From the NCBI GenBank assembly GCA_965213905.1, contig OZ243922.1, positions 2,914,001 to 2,978,000 on the forward strand: a DNA stretch of 64,000 nucleotides, given 5' to 3'. The stretch's first letter is position 1. Every line of letters starts with the position of its first letter. Shown here in pieces: positions 58,878 through 64,000 of the stretch. Below the pieces are notes generated by a model. That model made no database searches and was not told where the DNA came from. It was given only the letters and a program-made list of their open reading frames with translations. The stretch is from SIRX01 sp965213905. Lineage in GTDB: Bacteria > Actinomycetota > Rubrobacteria > Rubrobacterales > Rubrobacteraceae. Made by a program: the position numbers and the translations under genes.

Positions 58878-58891
58878 GTAAATGCGATACT
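58863..58891 (+). promoter_or_regulatory. Rightward promoter toward the SWIM-motif gene
   Basis: Consensus TTGACA (58863-58868), 17-nt spacer, GATACT (58886-58891). The -35 box overlaps the right arm (58866-58877) of the 12-bp inverted repeat. Confidence 0.7.
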
Positions 58892-58962
58892 ACGGGTGTC
58901 AAAGAAAACGCCCCGGCGGAGACCGCCATCTCCCCAGGGCACGGCCACAGGAGGTAATTCCC

Positions 58963-59175
58963 GTGACGAGCACCACACTACAGAAAGCAATCGAGATCCA
59001 CAAGCGCGGCAACGTCGAGCGTGTCGGCGTCCGCATCTACCGCGTGCTCTCTACCAGCGGTGAAGAGTACGGCGTCGTGCTGGCGGAGCGGTCGGTATGC
59101 ACTTGCCCCGCTACCGTGATGTGTAGCCACATCGGAGCGGCCGAGATCGCCAGGGCGAAGCGGAAAGCTGCATAG
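58963..59175 (+). CDS. Small SWIM-type zinc-finger-like protein
   Basis: From GTG 58963 (AGGAGG 8 nt upstream) the product is 70 aa. The first 45 residues form a small beta-rich unit (VGVRIYRVLSTSGEEYGVVL). The C-terminus has CTCPATVMCSHIGAAEIARAKRK, which fits the SWIM pattern CxCx6CxH, a zinc-binding module that binds DNA or protein. It stands alone, opposite to xis-int, under the best promoter of the element, so it is probably an early or regulatory product (inference). A hairpin terminator follows. Confidence 0.7.
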   Translation: MTSTTLQKAIEIHKRGNVERVGVRIYRVLSTSGEEYGVVLAERSVCTCPATVMCSHIGAAEIARAKRKAA

Positions 59176-59197
59176 CACCGGCCCGATACCACTACCC

Positions 59198-59223
59198 GCC
59201 CCGGCCTTTTGGACCGGGGCTTT
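59198..59223 (+). terminator. Terminator after the SWIM-motif gene
   Basis: gccccgg (59198-59204) and ccggggc (59214-59220) form a 7-bp stem, then ttt. Confidence 0.65.
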
Positions 59224-59300
59224 CCGTTGTCTGAGAGTGTTGTGCGCGTACATTAATCGGAGAATGCCGCTCTGCCCCGGTCGGCCACCATAGGGCATAG

Positions 59301-59379
59301 GACCGGCTCAGAGCGGCTTTTGAGAGGCTCCGCACCCTTTACCCTATCCGACCGGCTCAGAGCGGCTTTTGAGAGGCTC
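59301..59379. repeat. 30-bp direct repeat at the end of the XRE gene
   Basis: The 30-bp unit beginning gaccggctca is perfect at 59301-59330 and 59350-59379 (period 49). The second copy encodes the C-terminus of the XRE protein; the first lies just beyond its stop, consistent with a local tandem duplication. Confidence 0.85.
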
Positions 59380-59712
59380 TGTGAGCTGACGCGGGTCGGT
59401 TTGTAGGGCGGCGGATAGCTTCAAAACCGTCCGGGCAATGGCGCGGGTCTCGCCCCGCTCCAGGAAACGGAGGGTTTCGGGTGTGATCCCGGCGGTCCGG
59501 GAGAGTTGCGCCTGTGTCATGCCGCGAGACTCCCGGAGTTGTCGGAGGTTTGGTAGCGGGTAGCGGGTGTAGACGCCCTGATTTTTCAGGTACAGGAGCC
59601 GCCGGTAGAGGCGCTTGCAGGCCAAGCACTTGTGCTGAGAGTCCCGGCCGACTCGATGGGTGTCGTGGCCGTGCGGGCAATGCCGGCGGCTGTTTGGGTG
59701 TCGTTGCGCCAC
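59344..59712 (-). CDS. XRE-family regulator with N-terminal zinc-ribbon-like motif
   Basis: The 122-aa protein has an N-terminal Cys/His module (CPHGHDTHRVGRDSQHKCLACKR) like those in phage HNH and zinc-ribbon proteins, then a Cro/C1-type HTH (LRQLRESRGMTQAQLSRTAGITPETLRFLERGETRA) at about 55-90 and a short dimer helix. It is the last gene of the leftward operon (10 nt after the coiled-coil gene). It is the best candidate for the repressor of the divergent xis/SWIM promoters, but that is inference. Confidence 0.8.
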   Translation of the reverse strand: MAQRHPNSRRHCPHGHDTHRVGRDSQHKCLACKRLYRRLLYLKNQGVYTRYPLPNLRQLRESRGMTQAQLSRTAGITPETLRFLERGETRAIARTVLKLSAALQTDPRQLTEPLKSRSEPVG

Positions 59713-59722
59713 GAAGCCGGTC

Positions 59723-60349
59723 TCAATGGCCCGGCAGTTCGCTAAGGTTCCGGTATTGTCGCATCTCCTGAGAGACTTGCTCGCTCTTGCTCGAAGAGAG
59801 GGCGACCATTTGCTTCTGCCGGTCGATCACGGGCCGGATAGCCTCCTCTAAGAGCTTGGTTACGTCGTCGCGTAAGCCCTCGAATTCGTCCCGTGAGCGG
59901 CTCGCCTTTCGGATCGCCGGGGCGTTGGCTTCGAGGTAGACCCCGACAGCGGGCAGCGCCCTATTCGAGCCGCTACAAAGACCGTCGGCTTCGGCGCGTA
60001 GCTCTTCTATCCGCTCTTCGAGTTGCGGGATTTTCTCTTCGAGTTCGAGGTACCTTCCGCGCAACTCTTCTTCTTTCAGGTGATCGCCACGCATATTGCT
60101 TTCGTAAGCGCGGACGGGTAGCCTGCGATGCTCTTCACGGAAGGCGGCGAGTTCCCGGCGACTGTCGGCGAGTTCTTCGACGACGACCTCGTATCTCTCG
60201 ACGCGCTCTTCGGCTTCGGCTTGAAGGGTGCTGATCTCGGACTGGCAACCCTCGACCATTGCTTCAAGCTCTAATTTCAGTTGTTCGACTATTTCCGACC
60301 GGCGGGCGGAGAGATCCACGCCGCCGGTTTCGGTATGTGTATTTTGCAT
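59723..60349 (-). CDS. Coiled-coil protein of unknown function
   Basis: No family recognised. The 208-aa acidic protein is predicted to be mostly helical with long heptad-like runs (SEIVEQLKLELEAMVEGCQ, EAEERVERYEVVVEELADSR, LELEEKIPQLEERIEELRAEA) and a second helical part (DEFEGLRDDVTKLLEEAIRP). Two Cys only. Its ATG directly follows the previous stop, so it is in the same leftward operon. A scaffold or structural role would be guesswork. Confidence 0.65.
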   Translation of the reverse strand: MQNTHTETGGVDLSARRSEIVEQLKLELEAMVEGCQSEISTLQAEAEERVERYEVVVEELADSRRELAAFREEHRRLPVRAYESNMRGDHLKEEELRGRYLELEEKIPQLEERIEELRAEADGLCSGSNRALPAVGVYLEANAPAIRKASRSRDEFEGLRDDVTKLLEEAIRPVIDRQKQMVALSSSKSEQVSQEMRQYRNLSELPGH

Positions 60350-60622
60350 CTAGTCGCCTACGATCTCGTCGAAATGGGCGAGAAGCTCATCGTCGGTAGG
60401 CTCGCCGGTCATGTCCAGGCTGTTGTCTACACTCTTGCCGGTCTTCTCGTCGGCGGCGTTTGCCGGAGTCAGCTTTAGTTCCGGCTCAAGAATGCGGGCC
60501 ACCTTAGAGACGAGGTCCGCCATTTCGCGCTTGTCCCGTTCGAGAAGCCCGCGATACACACCCCGGACTTGGTTCCGGCGCTCTACTCCGGTTTTCGGTT
60601 TTTCTGCGGTTTTCGTGGTCAT
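60350..60622 (-). CDS. Small helical protein of unknown function
   Basis: No family recognised. The 90-aa product is charged: basic N-terminus (MTTKTAEKPKTGVERRNQVR), helix with RGLLERDKREMADLVSKVARIL, then an acidic end (TDDELLAHFDEIVGD). Stops and starts of its neighbours abut directly on both sides (TAA-ATG, TAG-ATG), supporting real translation in the leftward operon. Confidence 0.6.
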   Translation of the reverse strand: MTTKTAEKPKTGVERRNQVRGVYRGLLERDKREMADLVSKVARILEPELKLTPANAADEKTGKSVDNSLDMTGEPTDDELLAHFDEIVGD

Positions 60623-60769
60623 TTACTTCTTGCCTCCTTTGTGTTTTTTGTTGCCTTTTATTCTGTCGTATGGACCCGGCTTCGGCTTCGGCCCCGGACC
60701 GGCTTGCTTCGAGAAAGTCCCGGCTCCGGGTTTGCCAGCTTTGGGTTTCTGAGATTTACGTCCCGCCAT
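60623..60769 (-). CDS. 48-aa basic Gly/Pro/Lys-rich protein
   Basis: An open frame from ATG 60769 to TAA 60625-60623 encodes MAGRKSQKPKAGKPGAGTFS... ending NKKHKGGKK, 48 aa with about 30% Lys/Arg. It fits the operon exactly: its stop touches the next ATG (60622) and 5 nt separate it from the upstream stop. Such short basic proteins often bind nucleic acid, but no family is recognised. Confidence 0.6.
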   Translation of the reverse strand: MAGRKSQKPKAGKPGAGTFSKQAGPGPKPKPGPYDRIKGNKKHKGGKK

Positions 60770-60774
60770 TTAGA

Positions 60775-61053
60775 TCACCCCCCTTCCACGTTTGGAACGG
60801 GCAGCTCTCCGCCGCATTCTTCGAGAAGTTTCAGCGCGGACTCGAAACCTAGCTCGTGGTCCTCCCAAACCCGACGGTCAGCTTCGTCGCGGAGTTCGGG
60901 CTTTGGGCCGTTCGAGAATTTCCAGGCGCTCCAAGCATCCGAGAGTTCGAGGCGACGTTTCCACTCGTGCGAGTCCTCGAAGCTGGAGCCGCCGTCAGTT
61001 GGGACGGGTAGACGGCGTTCCAGAGCCCGGAGACGGCGATCAAGGTTGCTCAT
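60775..61053 (-). CDS. Small protein of unknown function (leftward operon)
   Basis: No family recognised. From ATG 61053, which overlaps the upstream stop in ATGA, the product is 92 aa: MSNLDRRLRALERRLPVP, then an acidic/aromatic helical region (HEWKRRLELSDAWSAWKFSN, EADRRVWEDHELGFESALKLL). A frame open to 61062 would add three residues. Confidence 0.6.
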   Translation of the reverse strand: MSNLDRRLRALERRLPVPTDGGSSFEDSHEWKRRLELSDAWSAWKFSNGPKPELRDEADRRVWEDHELGFESALKLLEECGGELPVPNVEGG

Positions 61054-61454
61054 CGGACCCACGCGTCCGATCCTGCGGACTGTTCGAGTGCTTCGATCCT
61101 AGCGGCAAGCTCTTTGGTTTCGCCCAACTGAGAGAGCAATTTCACGTTCTCGCGGGCTTCTCGTATCGCCTTGAGCGCCTGCGGGCCGTCTCCGGTCCTC
61201 TCGGCGGTGGTGAGTAGGCGTAGGGTGCGTTCTTGAAGCTCTCGAACCTCGAAGAGCAAATTCTCACCGTGCTCGACTTCTCCGGCCTCTGAAGCCTGAA
61301 GTAGCACTTTAGGGATGTGGTCGCGGTGGCGGTGTAAGGCGTCCTTACTGACGCCATAGGTCTGCGCGATTTCGCGCAATGTCGCGTTACCTACAAGGGC
61401 GAGATCAATCTCCGCCCGACGTTCGTTCGAGCAAATCGAGCAGCGTCTAGGCAT
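61050..61454 (-). CDS. HTH protein, terminase small subunit-like
   Basis: The 134-aa protein begins with a CxxC unit (MPRRCSICSNERRAEIDLAL) and an HTH (NATLREIAQTYGVSKDALHRHRDHIP), then a helical region (ENLLFEVRELQERTLRLLTTAER, AIREARENVKLLSQLGETKELAARI). This combination is common in actinobacterial phages and integrated elements and is often annotated as a terminase small subunit-like or DNA-binding protein. No large terminase is present. It overlaps neighbours by 4-8 nt in the leftward operon. Confidence 0.65.
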   Translation of the reverse strand: MPRRCSICSNERRAEIDLALVGNATLREIAQTYGVSKDALHRHRDHIPKVLLQASEAGEVEHGENLLFEVRELQERTLRLLTTAERTGDGPQALKAIREARENVKLLSQLGETKELAARIEALEQSAGSDAWVR

Positions 61455-61611
61455 CGTCGGCCCCCTCCTCTTCTAGTCTGGCTTCTTCGAGTAGGTGGCG
61501 TAGGAAACCCGGTCGGCTGCGAAACCGTTTGCCGCACGCGGGACATTCCCGGCGGCGACTTGCGGGGTGTTTGTTGATCTTCGGCTTGGCCGGGCTACCG
61601 CGTCGTCTCAC
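61447..61611 (-). CDS. Small C2H2-like zinc-finger protein, first gene of leftward operon
   Basis: From GTG 61611 (AGGAG 8 nt upstream) the product is 54 aa: basic N-terminus (RRRGSPAKPKINKHPASRRR) and a C2H2-like finger CPACGKRFRSRPGFLRHLLEEA with one clear His, then an acidic tail. The frame is open up to 61647, but the Shine-Dalgarno supports 61611. It overlaps the next gene by 8 nt. Confidence 0.6.
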   Translation of the reverse strand: MRRRGSPAKPKINKHPASRRRECPACGKRFRSRPGFLRHLLEEARLEEEGADDA

Positions 61612-61625
61612 TTCAAAATCTCCTC

Positions 61626-61639
61626 TCACTACATAGTGA
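61626..61639. promoter_or_regulatory. 14-bp palindrome upstream of the leftward operon
   Basis: tcacta-ca-tagtga, perfect 6-bp arms, 15 nt before GTG 61611. Likely an operator near the transcription start; the promoter itself is not clear. Confidence 0.5.
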
Positions 61640-61726
61640 TGTATCATTTGTTACAAGTCCGGCCTCTGAATCGCCACCGGGATAGGCCGGGACGGGGTAG
61701 GGTGACAACACAACTTCCCGCTGGAG

Positions 61727-61823
61727 AAACCCGGTCTCGCCAGAGCGGGTTTTGTTGTAGTCGCTAACCGGATTTTTTGGGCACAAGCCCAAAGCAAACC
61801 GCGGGTGTCCGCCGGACACCCGC
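61727..61823. other. Cluster of three hairpins between rep and the leftward operon
   Basis: Stems at 61727-61733/61746-61752 (followed by T on the plus strand), 61776-61782/61787-61793, and 61801-61810/61814-61823 (10 bp perfect). They probably separate the two leftward transcription units; no gene is visible in 61650-62004. Confidence 0.5.
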
Positions 61824-61832
61824 CACCCTCTA

Positions 61833-61969
61833 TGCGTCTTCTCTGAGTTACTCTTTGTTAATAGATAATGCGCAAATCCGCCATTACCCGCTAATGCTCG
61901 TTTTGTGAAGTATCTGCTAATGCTCGTTTTGATCATTACCCGGTGGTGGCGGATTCGTACATTAGCCCG
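61833..61969. other. Iteron-like repeats with AT-rich stretch (candidate replication origin)
   Basis: GATAATGCGC (61864), GCTAATGCTCGTTTTG (61890-61905) and GCTAATGCTCGTTTTG (61916-61931) are spaced exactly 26 bp. An inverted partial copy CGGGCTAATG (complement of 61960-61969) and two CATTACCCG (61882, 61934) lie among them. An AT-rich stretch is at about 61840-61875. The repeats lie 3' of a DnaD-like replication gene, which fits an iteron origin (inference). Confidence 0.5.
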
Positions 61970-62004
61970 AATATCCTTGCATTTGGGAACCGGTCTTAGC
62001 CCGT

Positions 62005-62487
62005 TCATACGCTTTTTTCCGACTCTTCATCTTGACAACTGTAAAGAAGAACTAGCTTCTCGCCTAGAACGGGCCAGTTAGGCTGATACCACGTCTTCCG
62101 GGAGCTATCGGTCCAATAGACGACCAATGCGGTTTCGCAAGCGTCGCGTTTGCTCTCGCCTTTCGTAACCTTCTTGCCAATCCGTCGGAGCGCGGATTCG
62201 AACTCCCGCCGGGAGAAATGCAACTCCTCTTGCCAACTGTCCCCACGTCGGTATTCCGGGTGTGCGCACGGTGCTGAGAATTTGAAGAATGGCCGACCCC
62301 GGTAGCCACCGTAGGTCTTTTTTGCTGACCTGTAAATGATTTGTTGAAGAAGAATCGCGCTCACCACTGAGCCGGTGAGATCGACGAATTCGGGCCGGTA
62401 AGCGATGGCTTTCTCATCGCCTTCAAGAACGCGCCGGATAGCTGCTGCGGCGTCCACGCGGGCAATTGGTCTCGGGTTTGATACCAT
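62005..62487 (-). CDS. DnaD-like / replication-type winged-helix protein
   Basis: The 160-aa protein resembles the N-terminal domain of phage and plasmid replication initiators: GSVVSAILLQQIIYRSAKKT, WQEELHFSRREFESALRRIGKKV, ALVVYWTDSSRKTWYQPNW. In such proteins the W.EEL..SRREFE..L segment is a winged helix. It is too short to be a full helicase loader or Rep, so the assignment is tentative. The nearby 26-bp-spaced repeats support a replication role. Confidence 0.6.
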   Translation of the reverse strand: MVSNPRPIARVDAAAAIRRVLEGDEKAIAYRPEFVDLTGSVVSAILLQQIIYRSAKKTYGGYRGRPFFKFSAPCAHPEYRRGDSWQEELHFSRREFESALRRIGKKVTKGESKRDACETALVVYWTDSSRKTWYQPNWPVLGEKLVLLYSCQDEESEKSV

Positions 62488-62503
62488 CGGGGCACTCTCT
62501 TTC

Positions 62504-62530
62504 GCCCCGGAGCCGAATCCGGGGCTTTTT
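62504..62530 (+). terminator. Plus-strand Rho-independent terminator opposite the rep leader
   Basis: gccccgga (62504-62511) and tccggggc (62518-62525), 8-bp perfect stem, then five T. It is oriented to stop plus-strand transcripts, yet no plus-strand gene lies upstream. It sits just 5' of the minus-strand DnaD-like gene. Confidence 0.65.
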
Positions 62531-62531
62531 C

Positions 62532-62726
62532 TTATCCGGCGGCCATGCGGTCGACGTAGGCTCTGGCGTCTTCGAGGCGAACCTTGCGCAAACGGCCAAT
62601 TTTGAAGCTCGGAATTACCTCGTCTCGGACCAGACCGAAAGCGTAGGTTCGCCCAACTCCCAGGTACTCGGCCAGCTCCTCGACGCTCATTACCTCTTTG
62701 CGCTGTGGGGCGATTTTCGTTTCCAC
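62532..62726 (-). CDS. Excisionase-family HTH DNA-binding protein
   Basis: From GTG 62726 (GGAG 8 nt upstream) the product is 64 aa: VMSVEELAEYLGVGRTYAFGLVRDEVIPSFKIGRLRKVRLEDARAYVDRM, a typical helix_turn_helix-17 domain. It is a second excisionase-like protein besides the xis partner of int, and precedes the DnaD-like gene by 44 nt, so it could regulate replication or be a true directionality factor. The frame is open upstream to TTG 62801. Confidence 0.8.
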   Translation of the reverse strand: METKIAPQRKEVMSVEELAEYLGVGRTYAFGLVRDEVIPSFKIGRLRKVRLEDARAYVDRMAAG

Positions 62727-62768
62727 TCTTTCGTCTCCGTTCGTCTGTTGCCGCCTGAATCTGTCTGA

Positions 62769-62797
62769 TAGAATATCTGTGTCACTATCGAAGTCAG
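62769..62797. promoter_or_regulatory. Overlapping divergent promoters between HTH and 313-aa genes
   Basis: Leftward: CTGACT (complement of 62792-62797), 16-nt spacer, TATTCT (complement of 62770-62775). Rightward: TAGAAT at 62769-62774 with a weak TTGCCG at 62748. The two -10 boxes overlap, so the promoters should exclude each other (inference). Confidence 0.4.
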
Positions 62798-62810
62798 ACA
62801 AAGGTACACG

Positions 62811-63752
62811 GTGGGCTCGGAAGAACTCAAGAATCGACTAAAGCGGGATCTCCGCCGGGACATCCCGGATGCTGTATGGAACAGTTTGAAAGAGGCCGGA
62901 GAGGTAGAAGAGGCTCTACGTGTCCCCACCGGCCGGGAAGACCTCGCGGAGCAGGCGCGTATGCTTCTGAAAGTCTATGATGCCGGAGGTGGCCGGGAAC
63001 GCGCTTCTTCAAAGGCGGAGGCCGATATATCGGGGTGGTTCATGGACGACCATCGGCTCCGCAACGTGGTATTCACCCGGAGCGTTGCAAGCATGGCCCA
63101 CCGGCACCCGGATGTTGTGAGCTTTAGGGAAGAGGTTCTGAACGGCGGCTACCCACTGGCTTACGACTTGACGTTACGCTGCTACCTGCAGCCGGACGGT
63201 GGTGTTCGCCCGGATGCCCCGCATGGTGGGAGGCTAGACAATCTGTGTGCAGTGCTGGCCCAGACCTACCAATGGGATAGGGGAGACGCCGCGTGGTTCG
63301 TGCTGTGTCTCTACACGCCGGTCATACAGACCTCCGGTCTGGAGACCAACGTCACGCATCACGACCACGGCCCGGAGATCGGGACCGTTACTATCACCGT
63401 GGAGCCGTGGTTGTCCGCCGAAACCGTGGCCGCCGTATACCGGGACGCCCAACGCCGGATGCTTGGTAAACAGCCTCGCAACGTAAGCGCCGACAGTCTT
63501 TATCTACTGGAGTTCGCTCAGAACATGGGGGAGGGTCGTAGCTGGCGCGAGCTTATGACTCTGTGGAACGAAGAGAACCGGGAAGAAGGGTATACCGACG
63601 TGCGTAACTTCTGGCGGTCTGTGGAACGGGTTAGACGGCTAGTGCTGGAGCCCGGCTACCAGCAGCCCGACCCGGCTCCCGGAGAGAACCATAGCCGCCG
63701 GATAGCCCGCGACATCGACCGCAATGATCGCCTGCTAAGGTCCACGGTCTGA
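62811..63752 (+). CDS. Hypothetical protein at right end of the element
   Basis: No family recognised. The 313-aa protein (GTG start, AAAGG upstream) has a helical N-terminus (SEELKNRLKRDLRRDIPDAVW), a middle part (DLTLRCYLQPDGGVRPDAPHGG, WFVLCLYTPVIQ, VTITVEPWLSAETVAAVYRDAQRRML) and a helical C-terminus (LYLLEFAQNMGEGRSWRELM then NFWRSVERVRRLVLEPGYQQ). The LYLLEF..E.G.SWRELM..WN segment recurs in proteins of actinobacterial elements. It is the only gene facing attR, divergent from the HTH gene. GC is like the host's. Confidence 0.6.
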   Translation: MGSEELKNRLKRDLRRDIPDAVWNSLKEAGEVEEALRVPTGREDLAEQARMLLKVYDAGGGRERASSKAEADISGWFMDDHRLRNVVFTRSVASMAHRHPDVVSFREEVLNGGYPLAYDLTLRCYLQPDGGVRPDAPHGGRLDNLCAVLAQTYQWDRGDAAWFVLCLYTPVIQTSGLETNVTHHDHGPEIGTVTITVEPWLSAETVAAVYRDAQRRMLGKQPRNVSADSLYLLEFAQNMGEGRSWRELMTLWNEENREEGYTDVRNFWRSVERVRRLVLEPGYQQPDPAPGENHSRRIARDIDRNDRLLRSTV

Positions 63753-63769
63753 CCCCAACCTGACCCCAA
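63750..63769 (+). promoter_or_regulatory. Right pair of TGACCCCAA motifs (candidate integrase arm site)
   Basis: TGACCCCAA at 63750-63758 and 63761-63769, 11 bp apart, 105 bp inside attR. Matches the left pair in sequence, spacing and orientation. Confidence 0.6.
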
Positions 63770-63874
63770 CCCGGCCGTACACGCCCGAACTCCGGTGAAC
63801 GCCAAAGAGCAGATTTCCTTTACTTATGGGGTTTTGCGTACTGTCCTGAACGGTGCTGAACCTACCGCTTCGCT

Positions 63875-63920
63875 CTTCTAATCCGCAGGTCGCAGGTTCG
63901 AATCCTGCCGGGCGTGCTTC
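63875..63920 (+). repeat. attR, 46-bp copy of the tRNA-Arg 3' half
   Basis: Perfect copy of 55999-56044. The upstream part of the tRNA is absent here, so this is a remnant, not a second tRNA gene. Confidence 0.92.
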
Positions 63921-64000
63921 TAACCTACCTGTATATATAGTAGATGTGCGAGACAGAAAAAGCTCCGGTTTCTCCGTCGGAGGCTTTGAAACAGGTGCTC
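63921..64000. other. Chromosomal flank after the element
   Basis: No gene is seen. An imperfect hairpin (agctccg near 63961 with cggaggct near 63978, then ttt) may be a terminator of whatever originally followed tRNA-Arg. Confidence 0.3.

Larger units (their letters stand above)
55999..63920. mobile_element. 7.9-kb integrative element in tRNA-Arg(TCT)
   Basis: It is bounded by perfect 46-bp direct repeats (55999-56044 and 63875-63920) covering the anticodon loop to just past the 3' end of the tRNA. It carries a tyrosine integrase, an excisionase-like gene, a divergent control region, about ten small unassigned genes, a DnaD-like replication protein with iteron-like repeats, and a low-GC 410-aa cargo gene. 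No capsid, portal, FtsK/TraB or relaxase gene is present, so it is neither a complete prophage nor a self-transmissible actinobacterial conjugative element. A phage satellite or mobilisable island is possible (inference). Confidence 0.9.

Noticed and set aside
61613..62008. 131-aa minus-strand open frame between the rep-like gene and the leftward operon
   Set aside because: It covers three strong hairpins and the iteron-like repeats, has no Shine-Dalgarno, and its translation shows no domain-like pattern. I read the stretch as non-coding.
63875..63920. Second tRNA-Arg gene at the right end
   Set aside because: Only the 3' half is present; D-arm and 5' acceptor strand are missing, so it is attR.

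Overview
The window is a high-GC, densely packed bacterial chromosome segment, most likely from the actinobacterial class Rubrobacteria. This is inferred from GTG/TTG start usage, Tat-exported ferritin-like proteins beside an ECF sigma/anti-sigma pair, an archaeal-type cyclic 2,3-diphosphoglycerate synthetase, and several genes whose TANNNT -10 box sits directly before the start codon (probable leaderless mRNAs). No 16S gene is present, so the genus is a judgement from gene content.

Layout. 1-2.46 kb (minus strand): a UV-damage endonuclease cut by the window edge, a dodecin, and an anti-sigma/ECF sigma pair. 2.5-4.9 kb: two secreted ferritin-like proteins and a sortase. 4.9-22.6 kb: housekeeping genes (walJ, rlmH, argS, a phosphoesterase, cDPG synthetase, a decayed glpX, rho, rpmE, yqhQ, prfA, prmC, tsaC, glyA, upp, dCMP deaminase) plus an unassigned multi-pass membrane protein, an alpha/beta hydrolase and a small membrane protein. 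22.6-30.2 kb: a complete F1Fo ATP synthase operon (atpZ-I-B-E-F-H-A-G-D-C). 30.3-32.9 kb: murA and an M20 peptidase. 32.95-43.2 kb: an 11-subunit complex I operon (nuoABCDHIJKLMN) with no nuoEFG. 43.2-55.7 kb: a sugar nucleotidyltransferase, Uma2, comFC, hpf, secA, prfB, a DUF2993 protein, ftsEX, an RNase R-like gene, smpB, ssrA (tmRNA) and murI. 55.8-56.04 kb: tRNA-Pro(TGG), tRNA-Gly(TCC) and tRNA-Arg(TCT).

56.0-63.92 kb is a roughly 7.9 kb integrative element inserted in the 3' half of tRNA-Arg(TCT), bounded by perfect 46-bp direct repeats. Near each end lies a pair of TGACCCCAA motifs spaced exactly 11 bp, which look like integrase arm sites. It encodes a tyrosine integrase translationally coupled to an excisionase-like protein, and a divergent control region in which two good promoters each overlap one arm of a 12-bp inverted repeat. 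It also has a leftward operon of seven small unassigned genes (including a 48-aa basic protein), a DnaD-like replication protein next to 26-bp-spaced iteron-like repeats, a 313-aa unknown, and a lower-GC 410-aa cargo gene next to attL. No conjugation or capsid gene is visible. This element is the best candidate for an undescribed system here.

The genes cooperate around respiration (complex I and ATP synthase), translation quality control (PrfA/PrmC, PrfB, SmpB-tmRNA, HPF, RlmH), envelope building (MurA, MurI, FtsEX, sortase, SecA) and stress protection (UV endonuclease, sigma-controlled ferritin-like proteins, cDPG synthetase). Annotation is from translated reading frames and motif recognition only; no database search was run.
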